A stretch of 64,000 bases of DNA. Origin: Selenomonadales bacterium (GTDB taxonomy: Bacteria > Bacillota > Negativicutes > Sporomusales > UBA7701). Location of the stretch: contig JAHDOI010000089.1 of NCBI GenBank assembly GCA_018434945.1, forward strand, positions 1 to 64,000. Direction: 5' to 3'. Both the position numbers and the translations under genes were made by a program. Below the pieces are notes generated by a model. It worked only from the letters and a program-made list of their open reading frames with translations. It had not been told where the DNA came from and made no database searches. Below, in pieces: positions 17,505 to 25,507 of this stretch (its first letter is position 1; every line of letters starts with the position of its first letter).

Positions 17505-18539
17505 TTATACCACGGCCACGATCTGCAGAGTCCGTTCGTGCAGGAGATTGACGATGCCTTCACGCGTCCAGACGACCGGCCTGGCCGGCTCCTGGCTGTT
17601 TATCCTCAGCACCGCCCCGGCAGAGCCGTTGTCGAATCTCACCGCGCTGCCGATATAATAGGGAACAACGATTTTGTTTACGGCATCGACGACCCGGCTA
17701 TCGAACTGCGTGCCCGCGCCGGCGTTTATTATGCGGATGGCCTCGTGGGCAGGGATGCGCGGCCGGTAGACCCGGTCGGTTATGAGGGCGTCGTAGACAT
17801 CGGCGACGGCTACGATGCTGGCAAGGGGATGGATTTTGTCACCGCCGATACCCCAGGGATAACCTCGTCCGTCCGGGCGCTCGTGGTGCTGGAGGGCCAT
17901 CAGGGCTATGCGGCAGTCGACTTCGGTCTCCATCCGCAGGACGTTATAGCCGAACGCGGTGTGTTTTTTGACCTGTTCGAATTCGTCGGGGGTCAGGGGC
18001 CCGTTCTTTTCGAGGACCTCGTTGGGGATACAGTTTTTGCCGTAGTCGTGGAGCAAACCGCCGAGGCCGAGGATGTATATCTCGTCACGCGAAAGGCCCA
18101 TAGCCATGCCGAAAGCGACGGCGAAAACGCCGACATCGACGCAGTGGCCGTACAGGTAGTCGCTTTTCTGCCTGATATCCGAAAGATATATCAAGAGGTT
18201 GCCATGCCCGGACAGTTCCTCAATGACCTTATGGATGCACTCACGCAGGCCAGGAAGGTAAGCGGCGATGCCGCCCCGGTTGCGGAAGGCGTGCTGCATG
18301 GTCTGGATCATGCTTAGCCTGGTGGCGGCGCTGATGAGGTTCGGGACGGCGGAAAGCTCCTTGTTGGGCGATTCGGGCGCGGTGACGCGGACGGTGCTGA
18401 CACCGTGCTTGCCGAGCAGGGCGACGATTTCCTTGCGGAGAGGCGTGCCGGCTGTGACGAGAACCTGGTTATGGCCGTTTATGATGTCTGCGGCCAGAAT
18501 CATGCTGCTGGTGGCTTGGACGAGCGGTACCTGCTTAAT
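17505..18539 (-). CDS. HD-GYP domain protein under a candidate riboswitch leader
   Basis: About 344 residues. The HD-GYP domain has LLHDYGK near residue 160 and HHERPDGRGYP near 216, so c-di-GMP hydrolysis is likely. The N-terminal part (PLVQATSSMILAADII) matches the layout of the HD-GYP protein at 12025. The start is uncertain: GGAGGTGA at 18545-18552 is an excellent ribosome site, and 7 bases after it lies an ATT codon (18539). The GTG at 18548 is inside that site, and earlier starts (TTG 18581) lie in the leader terminator. ATT would be a rare start and would imply tight control. Confidence 0.82.
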   Translation of the reverse strand: MKQVPLVQATSSMILAADIINGHNQVLVTAGTPLRKEIVALLGKHGVSTVRVTAPESPNKELSAVPNLISAATRLSMIQTMQHAFRNRGGIAAYLPGLRECIHKVIEELSGHGNLLIYLSDIRQKSDYLYGHCVDVGVFAVAFGMAMGLSRDEIYILGLGGLLHDYGKNCIPNEVLEKNGPLTPDEFEQVKKHTAFGYNVLRMETEVDCRIALMALQHHERPDGRGYPWGIGGDKIHPLASIVAVADVYDALITDRVYRPRIPAHEAIRIINAGAGTQFDSRVVDAVNKIVVPYYIGSAVRFDNGSAGAVLRINSQEPARPVVWTREGIVNLLHERTLQIVAVV

Positions 18540-18558
18540 AGCCGTCACCTCCGTTCGC

Positions 18559-18657
18559 ACAAAATAATAGAACCCCGCCAAACCTTTACAGTCCGGAGGG
18601 GTTCACTACTAGCTCAGTGTAAAATAAGTGACCACATAGTTTTTTACACGTCATCGC
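18559..18657 (-). ncRNA. Candidate attenuator riboswitch, copy B (HD-GYP leader)
   Basis: On the minus strand: GCGATGAC (18657-18650), an 8-bp stem GTGTAAAA/TTTTACAC (18649-18642 with 18624-18617), loop block GTGGTCACTT (18635-18626), then GAGCTAGTAGTG (18615-18604). UCACU of the loop can pair with AGUGA of the tail. GAACCCC/GGGGTTC (18604-18598 with 18576-18570) then forms a terminator-like hairpin that begins inside the tail, followed by TATTATTTT. The same blocks at the same spacing precede pilB (copy A, 45568-45671). No known riboswitch class is recognised. Confidence 0.6.
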
Positions 18658-18671
18658 ATTCCACTGTCTGC

Positions 18672-18677
18672 ATAGTA
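18672..18677 (-). promoter_or_regulatory. Putative -10 box for leader B
   Basis: TACTAT on the minus strand lies 14 bases before the first conserved leader block. In copy A a TACTAT lies 15 bases before the same block. A good -35 is not seen here (CAATCA at 17-base spacing is poor). Confidence 0.4.
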
Positions 18678-19046
18678 TTTAATTGGCATTCCTTTGATTG
18701 CTGACTAAAATTCGACATGACATAAGTGATTCCTGCTTGATTATTGGAAAAAATGATAAAAATTTACCATAATTTTTTATGTTGAAAATAGCGGGCAAGT
18801 GATCGGAGCGGCTCCTTCCAAGATGTTGTATTTCCGTGTATCGCCCTCCCCTTCCGGCAACCAAACCAGGCGTTTCACAAAAAAGGGAGGCGAGTGATGC
18901 CGTTTCTTGTTATGTAGCCGGTTTCCGGCACAAGGCTCTCGCAATAGTGTACATAATATAAAGGGAAGGGAAACGGTGCGCCGGTCGCGAATAATCCACC
19001 TGTAATCGTTTCCACGCAAGGGTAATCAACTACTGGAGGAAGACAG
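18678..19046. other. Intergenic region between divergent genes
   Basis: AT-rich stretch between the HD-GYP leader promoter and the CC-motif gene. It must hold the plus-strand promoter of the latter, but none stands out. Short open frames here (for example 18777-19019 minus) lack ribosome sites and protein-like composition. Confidence 0.5.
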
Positions 19047-19331
19047 ATGCTGACTATCAACCCAGACGCCGCCGCTTATCTACGCGAGCAGAACAAGCCT
19101 ATCTATCTCGACATTCCGCCGGCCGTCGGGACCTGCTGCATCCATATGCGGGATTGCCCCGCCGTGCGTTTCGGCGAACCGCCTTATGACCGCGAGTACT
19201 ACGAGAAGCGCGATATCGACGGCGTAACCGTTTTCGTGCCTTACGAGCTTCCTGATCAGCCTTTGCGGATAGTGCTGCACAGCTACTTCGGGTTCAAGAA
19301 CCTGACTATATCGGGCTGGCACTTGGCCTGA
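19047..19331 (+). CDS. CC/Se-motif family small protein
   Basis: A 94-residue cytosolic protein starting at ATG behind GGAGGA. The core is VGTCCIHMRDCP near residues 27-38; a vicinal Cys pair plus a third Cys fits the HesB-related CC/Se (seleno)protein family, in which the first Cys is sometimes selenocysteine. Here both are TGC/TGT cysteine codons. A thiol-based metal or redox role is likely but unproven. It stands alone, convergent with the CbiA-like gene. Confidence 0.65.
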   Translation: MLTINPDAAAYLREQNKPIYLDIPPAVGTCCIHMRDCPAVRFGEPPYDREYYEKRDIDGVTVFVPYELPDQPLRIVLHSYFGFKNLTISGWHLA

Positions 19332-19355
19332 AGATGCTCCGGATTACCGGCTGAA

Positions 19356-19393
19356 CAAAAACGCCCCTCTATGCGAGCAACGCATGGAGGGGC
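19356..19393 (-). terminator. Intrinsic terminator of the CbiA/DsrN gene
   Basis: A 13-bp stem GCCCCTCCATGCG/CGCATAGAGGGGC with a 5-base loop is followed on the minus strand by GTTTTTG. It lies 37 bases beyond the gene's stop and could also serve the convergent plus-strand gene. Confidence 0.75.
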
Positions 19394-19429
19394 AGCCTTC
19401 ATTCAAGAGCTAAAAACAGCTGGGGACAA

Positions 19430-20827
19430 TCAGCCGCCGGCGGGATTATCCCGCCGCCAGGCAGCGGCCAAGGCCACGAATCTGGGTGCCCATTCCGGGT
19501 TGGCCACGGCGTGGATGTGGTTGTAGGTCGCAAAGGTGTTCTTGTATAGGATGCCGTCACGACAACCGTCGATGCCATGCCCGCGGACGACCTCGTATGT
19601 GAAGTTGAGGCCCGGATCGGCGGCGGTAATACGTGAGTGATGGAATTCGTGGCCTTTTACTTCGGCCCCGGGGGCGAAGAATGGGTTGCCTTCCAGGCTG
19701 CGCATCAGGGTGTAGCCGTGCCCCTGCGGCCCTTTCTCGACGACAACGGAGAACGGCAGCACGCCGCACATCGGGTAGGTGCGCCCATCCCAGATTATTT
19801 CGCGGCCAAGATACATGAGCCCGCCGCATTCGGCGTAGATGGGCAGCCCCGCCTCGGCCGCACGGGCAATGGCCTGGCGGAGACCGGTGTTGGCGGCGAT
19901 GGCTTCGCCGAAAACCTCGGGGAAGCCGCCGCCGATATAAAGGCCGTCGATCGCCGGCAGTTCGGTGTCGGCGATGCTGTTGATGTATACGAGCTCGGCC
20001 CCGGCGGCAGCCAGGGCTTCAATATTTTCCGGGTAGTAGAAGGTGAAGGACTGGTCGTGGATGACGCCGATCCTGGCAGAGACCCGTGTTCGCGCCTCCC
20101 CGCCGCCGGCGGCGAACGTCAGGGCCGGCGCCTTGGCGGCGACGGCGACGATGCCTGGGATGTCGAGGTGGCGGGAAGCGACGGCGACGTTGCCGGCGAC
20201 CGCTTCGCGCACTGTGCCGTGTTCGGCCGCGGGGACAAGGCCGAGGTGGCGTTCGGGGAAAACGCTGTAGGCGTTCTTGGGTACGGCTCCCAGCACGGGG
20301 ATGCCGCAGTATTCCTTGATCGCAGCCCTTAGCATGCTTTCGTGGCGCGGCCTGGCGACCTTGTTGAATATGACGCCGGCGATGGCTATGTCAGGCTCGA
20401 AATTCATGAAGCCGAGCACCAGGGGAGCAATGCTGCGGGTGGTGCGGGTGACGTCCACGACGAGGATGACGGGCGATTTAGTGATGCGGGCGATCTGGGC
20501 GGTGCTGCCTGTGCCCTTGAGGTCGACGCCGTCGAACAGGCCCATGGCGCCCTCGATCAGCGCGATATCCGCCCCTTCCGACCCACGCCGGAGGGTTTCC
20601 CTTATCTGGTCGTCGGCCATCCAGTAGCAGTCGAGGTTTCGGCAAGGGCGGCCGGCGGCGTAGCCGAGCCAGCTGGGGTCGATGTAGTCAGGACCTTTTT
20701 TGAACGGCTGGACGGCGTAGTCCTGGTCGCGGAGGGCTCCCACCAGGCCGATGCTTATGGTCGTCTTGCCGGAATGGCCGTGCGGGGCGCCGATGACCAC
20801 GCGGGGAACGTTCCAGGTTTGGGTCAT
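19430..20827 (-). CDS. cbiA: CbiA-family a,c-diamide synthase, probably DsrN-like siroheme amidase
   Basis: A 465-residue enzyme with an N-terminal dethiobiotin-synthetase-like ATPase (GHSGKTT at residues 16-22, FKKGPDYIDP near 43) and a C-terminal class I glutamine amidotransferase (CGGLMYLG near 330, conserved GHEFHHS near 385). It amidates carboxylates of corrinoid-type rings using Gln and ATP. The family includes CbiA (cobyrinate a,c-diamide, vitamin B12) and DsrN, which amidates the siroheme of sulfite reductase. No other B12 gene is nearby, while the dsr operon starts 3 genes away, so DsrN is the better guess. Confidence 0.88.
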   Translation of the reverse strand: MTQTWNVPRVVIGAPHGHSGKTTISIGLVGALRDQDYAVQPFKKGPDYIDPSWLGYAAGRPCRNLDCYWMADDQIRETLRRGSEGADIALIEGAMGLFDGVDLKGTGSTAQIARITKSPVILVVDVTRTTRSIAPLVLGFMNFEPDIAIAGVIFNKVARPRHESMLRAAIKEYCGIPVLGAVPKNAYSVFPERHLGLVPAAEHGTVREAVAGNVAVASRHLDIPGIVAVAAKAPALTFAAGGGEARTRVSARIGVIHDQSFTFYYPENIEALAAAGAELVYINSIADTELPAIDGLYIGGGFPEVFGEAIAANTGLRQAIARAAEAGLPIYAECGGLMYLGREIIWDGRTYPMCGVLPFSVVVEKGPQGHGYTLMRSLEGNPFFAPGAEVKGHEFHHSRITAADPGLNFTYEVVRGHGIDGCRDGILYKNTFATYNHIHAVANPEWAPRFVALAAAWRRDNPAGG

Positions 20828-20859
20828 GGAATAATATCCTCCCCTATAGTAGGGCTAAA

Positions 20860-20898
20860 GGCGGAATTAAAAGGCTCAGATGCAAGGCGCACCGGAGG
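20860..20898 (+). repeat. Dispersed repeat, copy 5 (truncated left end)
   Basis: Only the left end is present (GGCGGAATTAAAAGGCTCAGATGCAAGGCG plus CACCGGAGG; read in two parts). It breaks off 5 bases before the stop codon of the 20903 gene. The core and right end are missing, so this is a decayed or partial copy. Confidence 0.65.
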
Positions 20899-20902
20899 CT
20901 GA

Positions 20903-21253
20903 CTAGAGCGTGTCCCATTTGCGGGCATATTCCAGCAGCACCTGAAACTCGGTGTCTTCGAAGCCTTTGGTCAGCAAGTATCTCTTCGCGTCCTGGGCCT
21001 CCATCTCAATGGAGTCGGCGAAGACGCGATCTTTTTCGAATTTGAAGGTGAAGCCGCGGGCCGCCAGGACGTCCATCATCGCCGCCACTCTTTCGGCGCG
21101 GCGCGCAAGGCTTTCACCGAAACGGCGGACACCTGCCGCCGAGGGGGGCTGCAGTTCCGACGGTGCCACAAGCTCGTAAGGCACCGGTTCTTCGATGAGT
21201 TTGAGGATTATGCGGGTTAGGTGGTTTACCACCGGCCTGTAGTTTTCGCTCAT
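20903..21253 (-). CDS. Hypothetical protein in the dsr neighbourhood
   Basis: A 116-residue soluble protein that I do not recognise. It has an N-terminal helical part, a Pro-rich linker (ELQPPSAAGV) and a helix-rich C-terminus ending EYARKWDTL. There are no cysteines, so it is not an iron-sulfur or sulfur-relay protein. The start has GAGGCGATATC upstream. It sits between the CbiA/DsrN gene and the YeiH-type exporter gene on the same strand, which is the only clue to function. Confidence 0.65.
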   Translation of the reverse strand: MSENYRPVVNHLTRIILKLIEEPVPYELVAPSELQPPSAAGVRRFGESLARRAERVAAMMDVLAARGFTFKFEKDRVFADSIEMEAQDAKRYLLTKGFEDTEFQVLLEYARKWDTL

Positions 21254-21346
21254 GATATCGCCTCCGAATTAAAGTATACCATAAAGACGGTCCGGCTACT
21301 ACGGAAAAGGCCCGGCAGAATAACTGCCGGGCCTCTTGAGTTATTC

Positions 21347-22690
21347 TTACTTGACGCTCAGCCAGTAGTCGAGGAACACCACGTTCGACAGCCAGTAGCC
21401 CAGCGGCACGTTGATGAGCACGCCGATGGTGAAGGCTGCGAAGGGCTTCCAGCCGGTGGCGGTCAGCTCGCGGAAGCGAGTGGTGAAGCCGATCGACAGG
21501 AAGGTCCAGGTGAAGGTCCAGCCGCGGAGCGTCTTGATCGGGCCAAGAACGTCCTTGGAGTACGCGGAACCGACTTTGGGGGCGACGGAGGCGATGAGGA
21601 TGGTGGTGAAGATCGAGGCGACGAAGAAGCCGATGACGAATTTGGGGAAGCGGCGCCAGATTTCGCCGATGTCGACGCGCTCGGAGCCGTTGCCGTTGCC
21701 TTCTTTTTTCTCCCAGACGGTAACGGACAGCCAGGCGACCAGGAGGGCCCAGATACCGACGAACATGTCGCGGCCGACGACCTTCATGAGGGTGAAGGTC
21801 TTGATGGCGCGCTCGTCGCCGATGGCGGCGGCGGCGGCGAAGCCGGCGGCGTCAGCGAACTCGGAGGTGCCTATCCAGGCGCCGGCCGGTCCGGGTTCCA
21901 TGCCGAGGGCTTTACACCAGATGGGCAGCAGGATGACCATGACTACCGCCCAGACGATAACGAGGGAGATGGCGACAGAGACGTGCTCTTTCTCAGCGCG
22001 GCAGGCGCCGCCGATGGCTATCGAGCCGGACACGCCGCAGATGGAGCCGCCGGCGCCGAGACAGGCGCCGAAGCGCGGGTCGAGACCGAACAGCTTGGTG
22101 GCGGCGAAGAAGATCGAGAAGAAGGTGACGGCCGCCACGATGGTGGCCTGTGCCATAGCCATGGGGCCGGCCTGCATGATGATGGTGAACGGCAGGGTGG
22201 CGCCCATGAGGACGATACCGGTCTTGACGTAGAATTCCGTCTTGAGGGCCGACTGGAACCACTTGGGTAGCGTGACGGTGTTACTGACGATCATGCCGAA
22301 CAACAGAGCCAGCAACGGGGTCTCAAGCTGCCAGTATTTAAGGGTTTTGTTGGCGCCGAGAGCGGTGATGGCTACGGAGATAACGAACAGGACGGTGAAG
22401 CCGGCCGCGTAGTTGGCGACATTGATCTTCATCGTTTTGGCGGCGATACAGAACGCCGCTAGGAAGAAAACGAACAGATAGAGGAATCCGGGTACCTTCG
22501 CGGGCAGCGATGCGAACATCTTGCCTGCGTCCGTCCAGGTGGATACACCGACGGCCATTGTTTTGAACATGCCGGTGCCGCCCATAAAAAAGGCTGCCGA
22601 AATAACGAAGGTAAGGCCTAAACCGATGATGATTGCCCAGGTATCTTCGCGCTCGTACCAGGGGAGGGCTGATTGAGGAGCTCCTGCCAT
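21347..22690 (-). CDS. YeiH-family putative sulfate/sulfite exporter
   Basis: A 447-residue membrane protein with about eleven spans, of the UPF0324/YeiH family annotated as putative sulfate exporters and often found with sulfonate or sulfite metabolism. GACLGAGGSICGVSGSIAIGG near residue 205-225 is the conserved Gly-rich core. It is longer than YeiH (about 350). ATG follows AAAGGAGG. It has its own promoter (22804-22834), separated from dsrC by a terminator. Moving sulfite, sulfate or a sulfonate across the membrane for the Dsr system is inference. Confidence 0.8.
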   Translation of the reverse strand: MAGAPQSALPWYEREDTWAIIIGLGLTFVISAAFFMGGTGMFKTMAVGVSTWTDAGKMFASLPAKVPGFLYLFVFFLAAFCIAAKTMKINVANYAAGFTVLFVISVAITALGANKTLKYWQLETPLLALLFGMIVSNTVTLPKWFQSALKTEFYVKTGIVLMGATLPFTIIMQAGPMAMAQATIVAAVTFFSIFFAATKLFGLDPRFGACLGAGGSICGVSGSIAIGGACRAEKEHVSVAISLVIVWAVVMVILLPIWCKALGMEPGPAGAWIGTSEFADAAGFAAAAAIGDERAIKTFTLMKVVGRDMFVGIWALLVAWLSVTVWEKKEGNGNGSERVDIGEIWRRFPKFVIGFFVASIFTTILIASVAPKVGSAYSKDVLGPIKTLRGWTFTWTFLSIGFTTRFRELTATGWKPFAAFTIGVLINVPLGYWLSNVVFLDYWLSVK

Positions 22691-22730
22691 GAATTATTCC
22701 TCCTTTAGAATAAAACCTTACGTGGTTACT

Positions 22731-22771
22731 GGGTGATACTGAAAATTGCGTCTATTCCCGACCAATCACCC
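22731..22771 (-). promoter_or_regulatory. Inverted repeat in the exporter gene leader
   Basis: GGGTGAT and ATCACCC flank 27 bases in the 5' untranslated region of the YeiH-type gene. It could be an operator or an RNA hairpin. There is no T tract, so it is not a terminator. Confidence 0.35.
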
Positions 22772-22803
22772 CCATTTAACCGCTTATAGCCCAACAATCT
22801 TAC

Positions 22804-22834
22804 CTTATATCTTTTCGCCGGCAACCTTGTGAAT
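22804..22834 (-). promoter_or_regulatory. Sigma-A-type promoter for the YeiH-type gene
   Basis: On the minus strand, TTCACA (5 of 6 to consensus) and TATAAG (5 of 6) are spaced by 18 bases, about 115 bases before the start codon. Confidence 0.6.
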
Positions 22835-22896
22835 CCCCTAACGAGCGTGGATAAAAATTTTTGATGGTGGTATAAAGAAGTGTTATAAATTGCCGG

Positions 22897-22938
22897 GAAA
22901 AGACCACGCCACCTGTGCAGGAGCCACAGGCGGCGTGG
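22897..22938 (-). terminator. Intrinsic terminator of the dsr operon
   Basis: A 14-bp stem (CCACGCCGCCTGTG pairing with CACAGGTGGCGTGG) with a 7-base loop is followed by TCTTTT on the minus strand. It lies directly after dsrC, so the dsr operon ends there. Confidence 0.85.
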
Positions 22939-22950
22939 AAACTGTTTACT

Positions 22951-23268
22951 TTAGACGCAGCCGGTCGGCTTGGGCAGGCCGGCCAGTTTGCAGGCGCCCT
23001 TGGCCGGGCCGGACGGGAACATGTCATAAATCTGCTTGAGGCTGAAGCCGGTGTCCTTGCAGAGTTTGCGGATCATCGGCGCGATACCGAACTGCTTGTA
23101 GTAGTCGCGCAGGTAGTTGATGACCTTCCAATGGTCTTCGGTAAGCTCGGTTACGTCCTCAAGTTTGGCGAAAGCCTCGACGATGTCCTGATTCCAAACG
23201 TCGGGGTCTACCAGGAAACCGTCCTCATCAACTTCGATTTGTTGGCCTTTTACGTCAATGCTAGACAT
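22951..23268 (-). CDS. dsrC: DsrC, sulfur carrier for dissimilatory sulfite reductase
   Basis: A 105-residue protein that receives the sulfite-derived sulfur as a trisulfide between its two C-terminal cysteines and hands it to DsrMK. The C-terminal arm ACKLAGLPKPTGCV keeps both cysteines (93 and 104, 10 residues between), so this is true DsrC, not a one-cysteine TusE-like protein. WKVINYLRDYY near residue 47 is the family core. ATG follows GGAGGTAGAATC. Last gene of the dsr operon. Confidence 0.96.
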   Translation of the reverse strand: MSSIDVKGQQIEVDEDGFLVDPDVWNQDIVEAFAKLEDVTELTEDHWKVINYLRDYYKQFGIAPMIRKLCKDTGFSLKQIYDMFPSGPAKGACKLAGLPKPTGCV

Positions 23269-23309
23269 GATTCTACCTCCTTTGATTTATATGTGGCATG
23301 AGATTCAAT

Positions 23310-24644
23310 TTATGCCAGGACGATTGCCTTGCCGACAACGTCCATGACGCCGCCCATCTTGAGGTCTTCCATACCGTAGTGCTTCATCACATGGGGCATC
23401 TGAGCCTTGCAGATGGAGCACGGAGTGGCGAGGAAATCGAGTGGCAGGAGTTCCTTGACCTGCTCGGCCTTCTTCTTGCCGAGCTGCATGCGGATGTCCA
23501 TCATCTCGTCCATGAGGATGCCTGAGCCGCCGCCGCAGCAGAAGTTGCGCTCGCGGTTAGGGGTCATTTCGACGAACTCGGTCACGCAGGCTTTGAGGAT
23601 TTCCCGCGGCTGTTCGATGATGTCGCCGGCGCGGGCATAGTTACAGGGGTCGTGGAGGGATACACGCCAGGGCAGTTTCTCGAACTTGAGTTTACCCAAA
23701 TGCTGGTAAGCGTAGTCGAGGATATGGACGATGCCGAAGGGCGCGGGGCCGTTGGAACCTTCGGTGTACATCTTGGCGGCGCGCCAGCCGTGGCCGCATT
23801 CGCCCTGAACGACCAGCTTCGCTCCGACCATTTTGGCGGCGTCGCGCATCCGCTGATTCTGTTCCTTCATGGCGTCGTTGTTGAAGAGGAGGCCGAAGTT
23901 CGCCGCCTCGAGGACGGTGGACGGAATGGTCCAATTGGCGCCGATGGCGTGGAAGAACTTGGCCACGCCGATCATGGTGTCGACGTTGGAGAAGAAGTCC
24001 GCCGAGGAAGGGATGTAGAGGATATCGGAGTCGGGCTTGTCGACGGGTATCTTGATCTCGAGGCCCGTCTCTTCCCGCATCTCGTCTTCCATGAACTCGC
24101 AGCAGTCGATGGTGGCCGGCTTGGGGATGCCCATGTTGTTGCCGGTCTTGATCATGTTGGCAGCGACGCCGGTCATGAAGCGCGGCACGACGCCGATGGC
24201 GGACATTATGCTGCGGGCGGCGATGGTGATCTCGGCCGTATCGATGCCGAAGGGGCAGTAAACGGCGCAGCGCCGGCATTCATTGCATTGATAGAAGTAA
24301 GTGACCCATTTGGCGAGCGTCTCGGCGTCGTAATCTTCGGCGCCGATATAGCGGCCGATGGTCTTGCCTGTCCAGGTAAAATAACGTTTGTAGATCTTGC
24401 GGAAGAGGTCCGCCCGGGCGGCGGGGATATTGTTGAAATCGCCGGTGCCCAGGTAGCTGTGACAGGCATTGGCGCATGCGCCGCATTTGGTGCAGGTTTC
24501 GAGCATTACCATGATCGACCTGGCCCAATGGCGGTATTCGTCAATCCCTTTCAGCAGAGCCTGCTGCTGTTCCTTTTCGGGGACGGCGACCAGACCGGCA
24601 GACTGAAGGTCTTTTTCCTTGGCCATGTGCAGAGGAATTTTCAT
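23310..24644 (-). CDS. dsrK: DsrK, HdrD-like iron-sulfur subunit
   Basis: A 444-residue protein that reduces the DsrC trisulfide at the membrane. Two [4Fe-4S] ferredoxin motifs are visible (CTKCGACANACH near 45, CNECRRCAVYCP near 119), then two CCG-type domains (CCEFME near 181 and NFCCGGGSG near 364) that bind the special catalytic cluster. It shares an ATGA overlap with dsrM, so the two subunits are translationally coupled. No dsrJOP genes accompany it, as usual for Firmicute DsrMK complexes. Confidence 0.95.
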   Translation of the reverse strand: MKIPLHMAKEKDLQSAGLVAVPEKEQQQALLKGIDEYRHWARSIMVMLETCTKCGACANACHSYLGTGDFNNIPAARADLFRKIYKRYFTWTGKTIGRYIGAEDYDAETLAKWVTYFYQCNECRRCAVYCPFGIDTAEITIAARSIMSAIGVVPRFMTGVAANMIKTGNNMGIPKPATIDCCEFMEDEMREETGLEIKIPVDKPDSDILYIPSSADFFSNVDTMIGVAKFFHAIGANWTIPSTVLEAANFGLLFNNDAMKEQNQRMRDAAKMVGAKLVVQGECGHGWRAAKMYTEGSNGPAPFGIVHILDYAYQHLGKLKFEKLPWRVSLHDPCNYARAGDIIEQPREILKACVTEFVEMTPNRERNFCCGGGSGILMDEMMDIRMQLGKKKAEQVKELLPLDFLATPCSICKAQMPHVMKHYGMEDLKMGGVMDVVGKAIVLA

Positions 24645-25447
24645 GCCTGCACCCCCTTTGCTTGGCCGGAGTCGGCAACCGGGGCTTTCGCCCCCGCGAA
24701 CGGGGAGCGCAGCGGCGTGCCGGCCGGCGTAGGATAGACCGGCGCGGCTTCCACGAGCATGGCCCTGTTGACAAGGAAGCCGGCGAAGTGGAGCATCTTG
24801 GAGAAGGGGAAGTAGATCATGAAGAGCATTACGGTGGTGAAGTGGGCGATAAATATGGGGTCGTCGGGGATGGGCGTTGGGCTGAAGGTCAGCAGGTTGC
24901 CCATGAACGCCTTGACGGCCGGCAGGTCTACATGGACGCCCGGCAGGCGCATGTGGTTGCCGGTGAGAGCGATGACGAGAACGAACAAGAGGTCAATGTA
25001 GTCGGCCGGGTCGGAAAGCTTCTTGACCTCTGGATTGGCGAGACGACGATAAAAGAGAACGATGAGGGCCACCAGGAGGGCTATCCCGGAAACGGTGCCG
25101 AGGAAGGCGGACGTAGCCTGGCTGGCTGAGGACGACATACCGATCAGGGTGAACTGGTTCATGAGGAAGTAGATACCGACGATATGACCGCCAATGACCA
25201 TTGCCAGCGATACGTGAAGGACCCAGGCCCACAGCCAAAGGTTTTTGTCGTTTTTGTAGAGGCTCTTGAAGAGGATCAGTTCCGTTCCCACGGCCGCAAC
25301 GCGGCCCGCGCCGCCGGTGGGCGCCGGGAAAAGGGTGAGTTGGAAGGGAACGGGCGCTTTCAGCCAGCCCGCCACCCGGTAGATTACACCGATCAGGAAG
25401 ATAGCGCCCGCAATGTAGGGAAGCACCTGTCCGACGAAGTATAGCAT
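24641..25447 (-). CDS. dsrM: DsrM, NarI-like cytochrome b membrane subunit
   Basis: A 268-residue protein with five or six membrane spans and histidines in the membrane for two b hemes (for example VLHVSLAMVIGGHIVG near residue 80). It passes electrons from menaquinol to DsrK. ATG follows GGAGGTTATAGT. It is separated from dsrB by a 60-base spacer holding a perfect hairpin. Confidence 0.92.
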   Translation of the reverse strand: MLYFVGQVLPYIAGAIFLIGVIYRVAGWLKAPVPFQLTLFPAPTGGAGRVAAVGTELILFKSLYKNDKNLWLWAWVLHVSLAMVIGGHIVGIYFLMNQFTLIGMSSSASQATSAFLGTVSGIALLVALIVLFYRRLANPEVKKLSDPADYIDLLFVLVIALTGNHMRLPGVHVDLPAVKAFMGNLLTFSPTPIPDDPIFIAHFTTVMLFMIYFPFSKMLHFAGFLVNRAMLVEAAPVYPTPAGTPLRSPFAGAKAPVADSGQAKGVQA

Positions 25448-25469
25448 ACTATAACCTCCAGCGGGGCTT

Positions 25470-25496
25470 GGCCGGGAGGGACAGTCCCTCCCGGCC
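25470..25496. other. Perfect 13-bp intercistronic hairpin between dsrB and dsrM
   Basis: GGCCGGGAGGGAC and GTCCCTCCCGGCC are exact complements around one base. There is no T run in either direction, so it is not a normal terminator. It may protect the dsrAB part of the message or set different levels of DsrAB and DsrMK. Confidence 0.75.
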
Positions 25497-25507
25497 GCCG
25501 CGCGTTT

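Noticed and set aside
18777-19019. 80-residue minus-strand frame in the divergent region
   Set aside because: No ribosome site, unusual composition and no recognisable domain; it lies in a promoter region.
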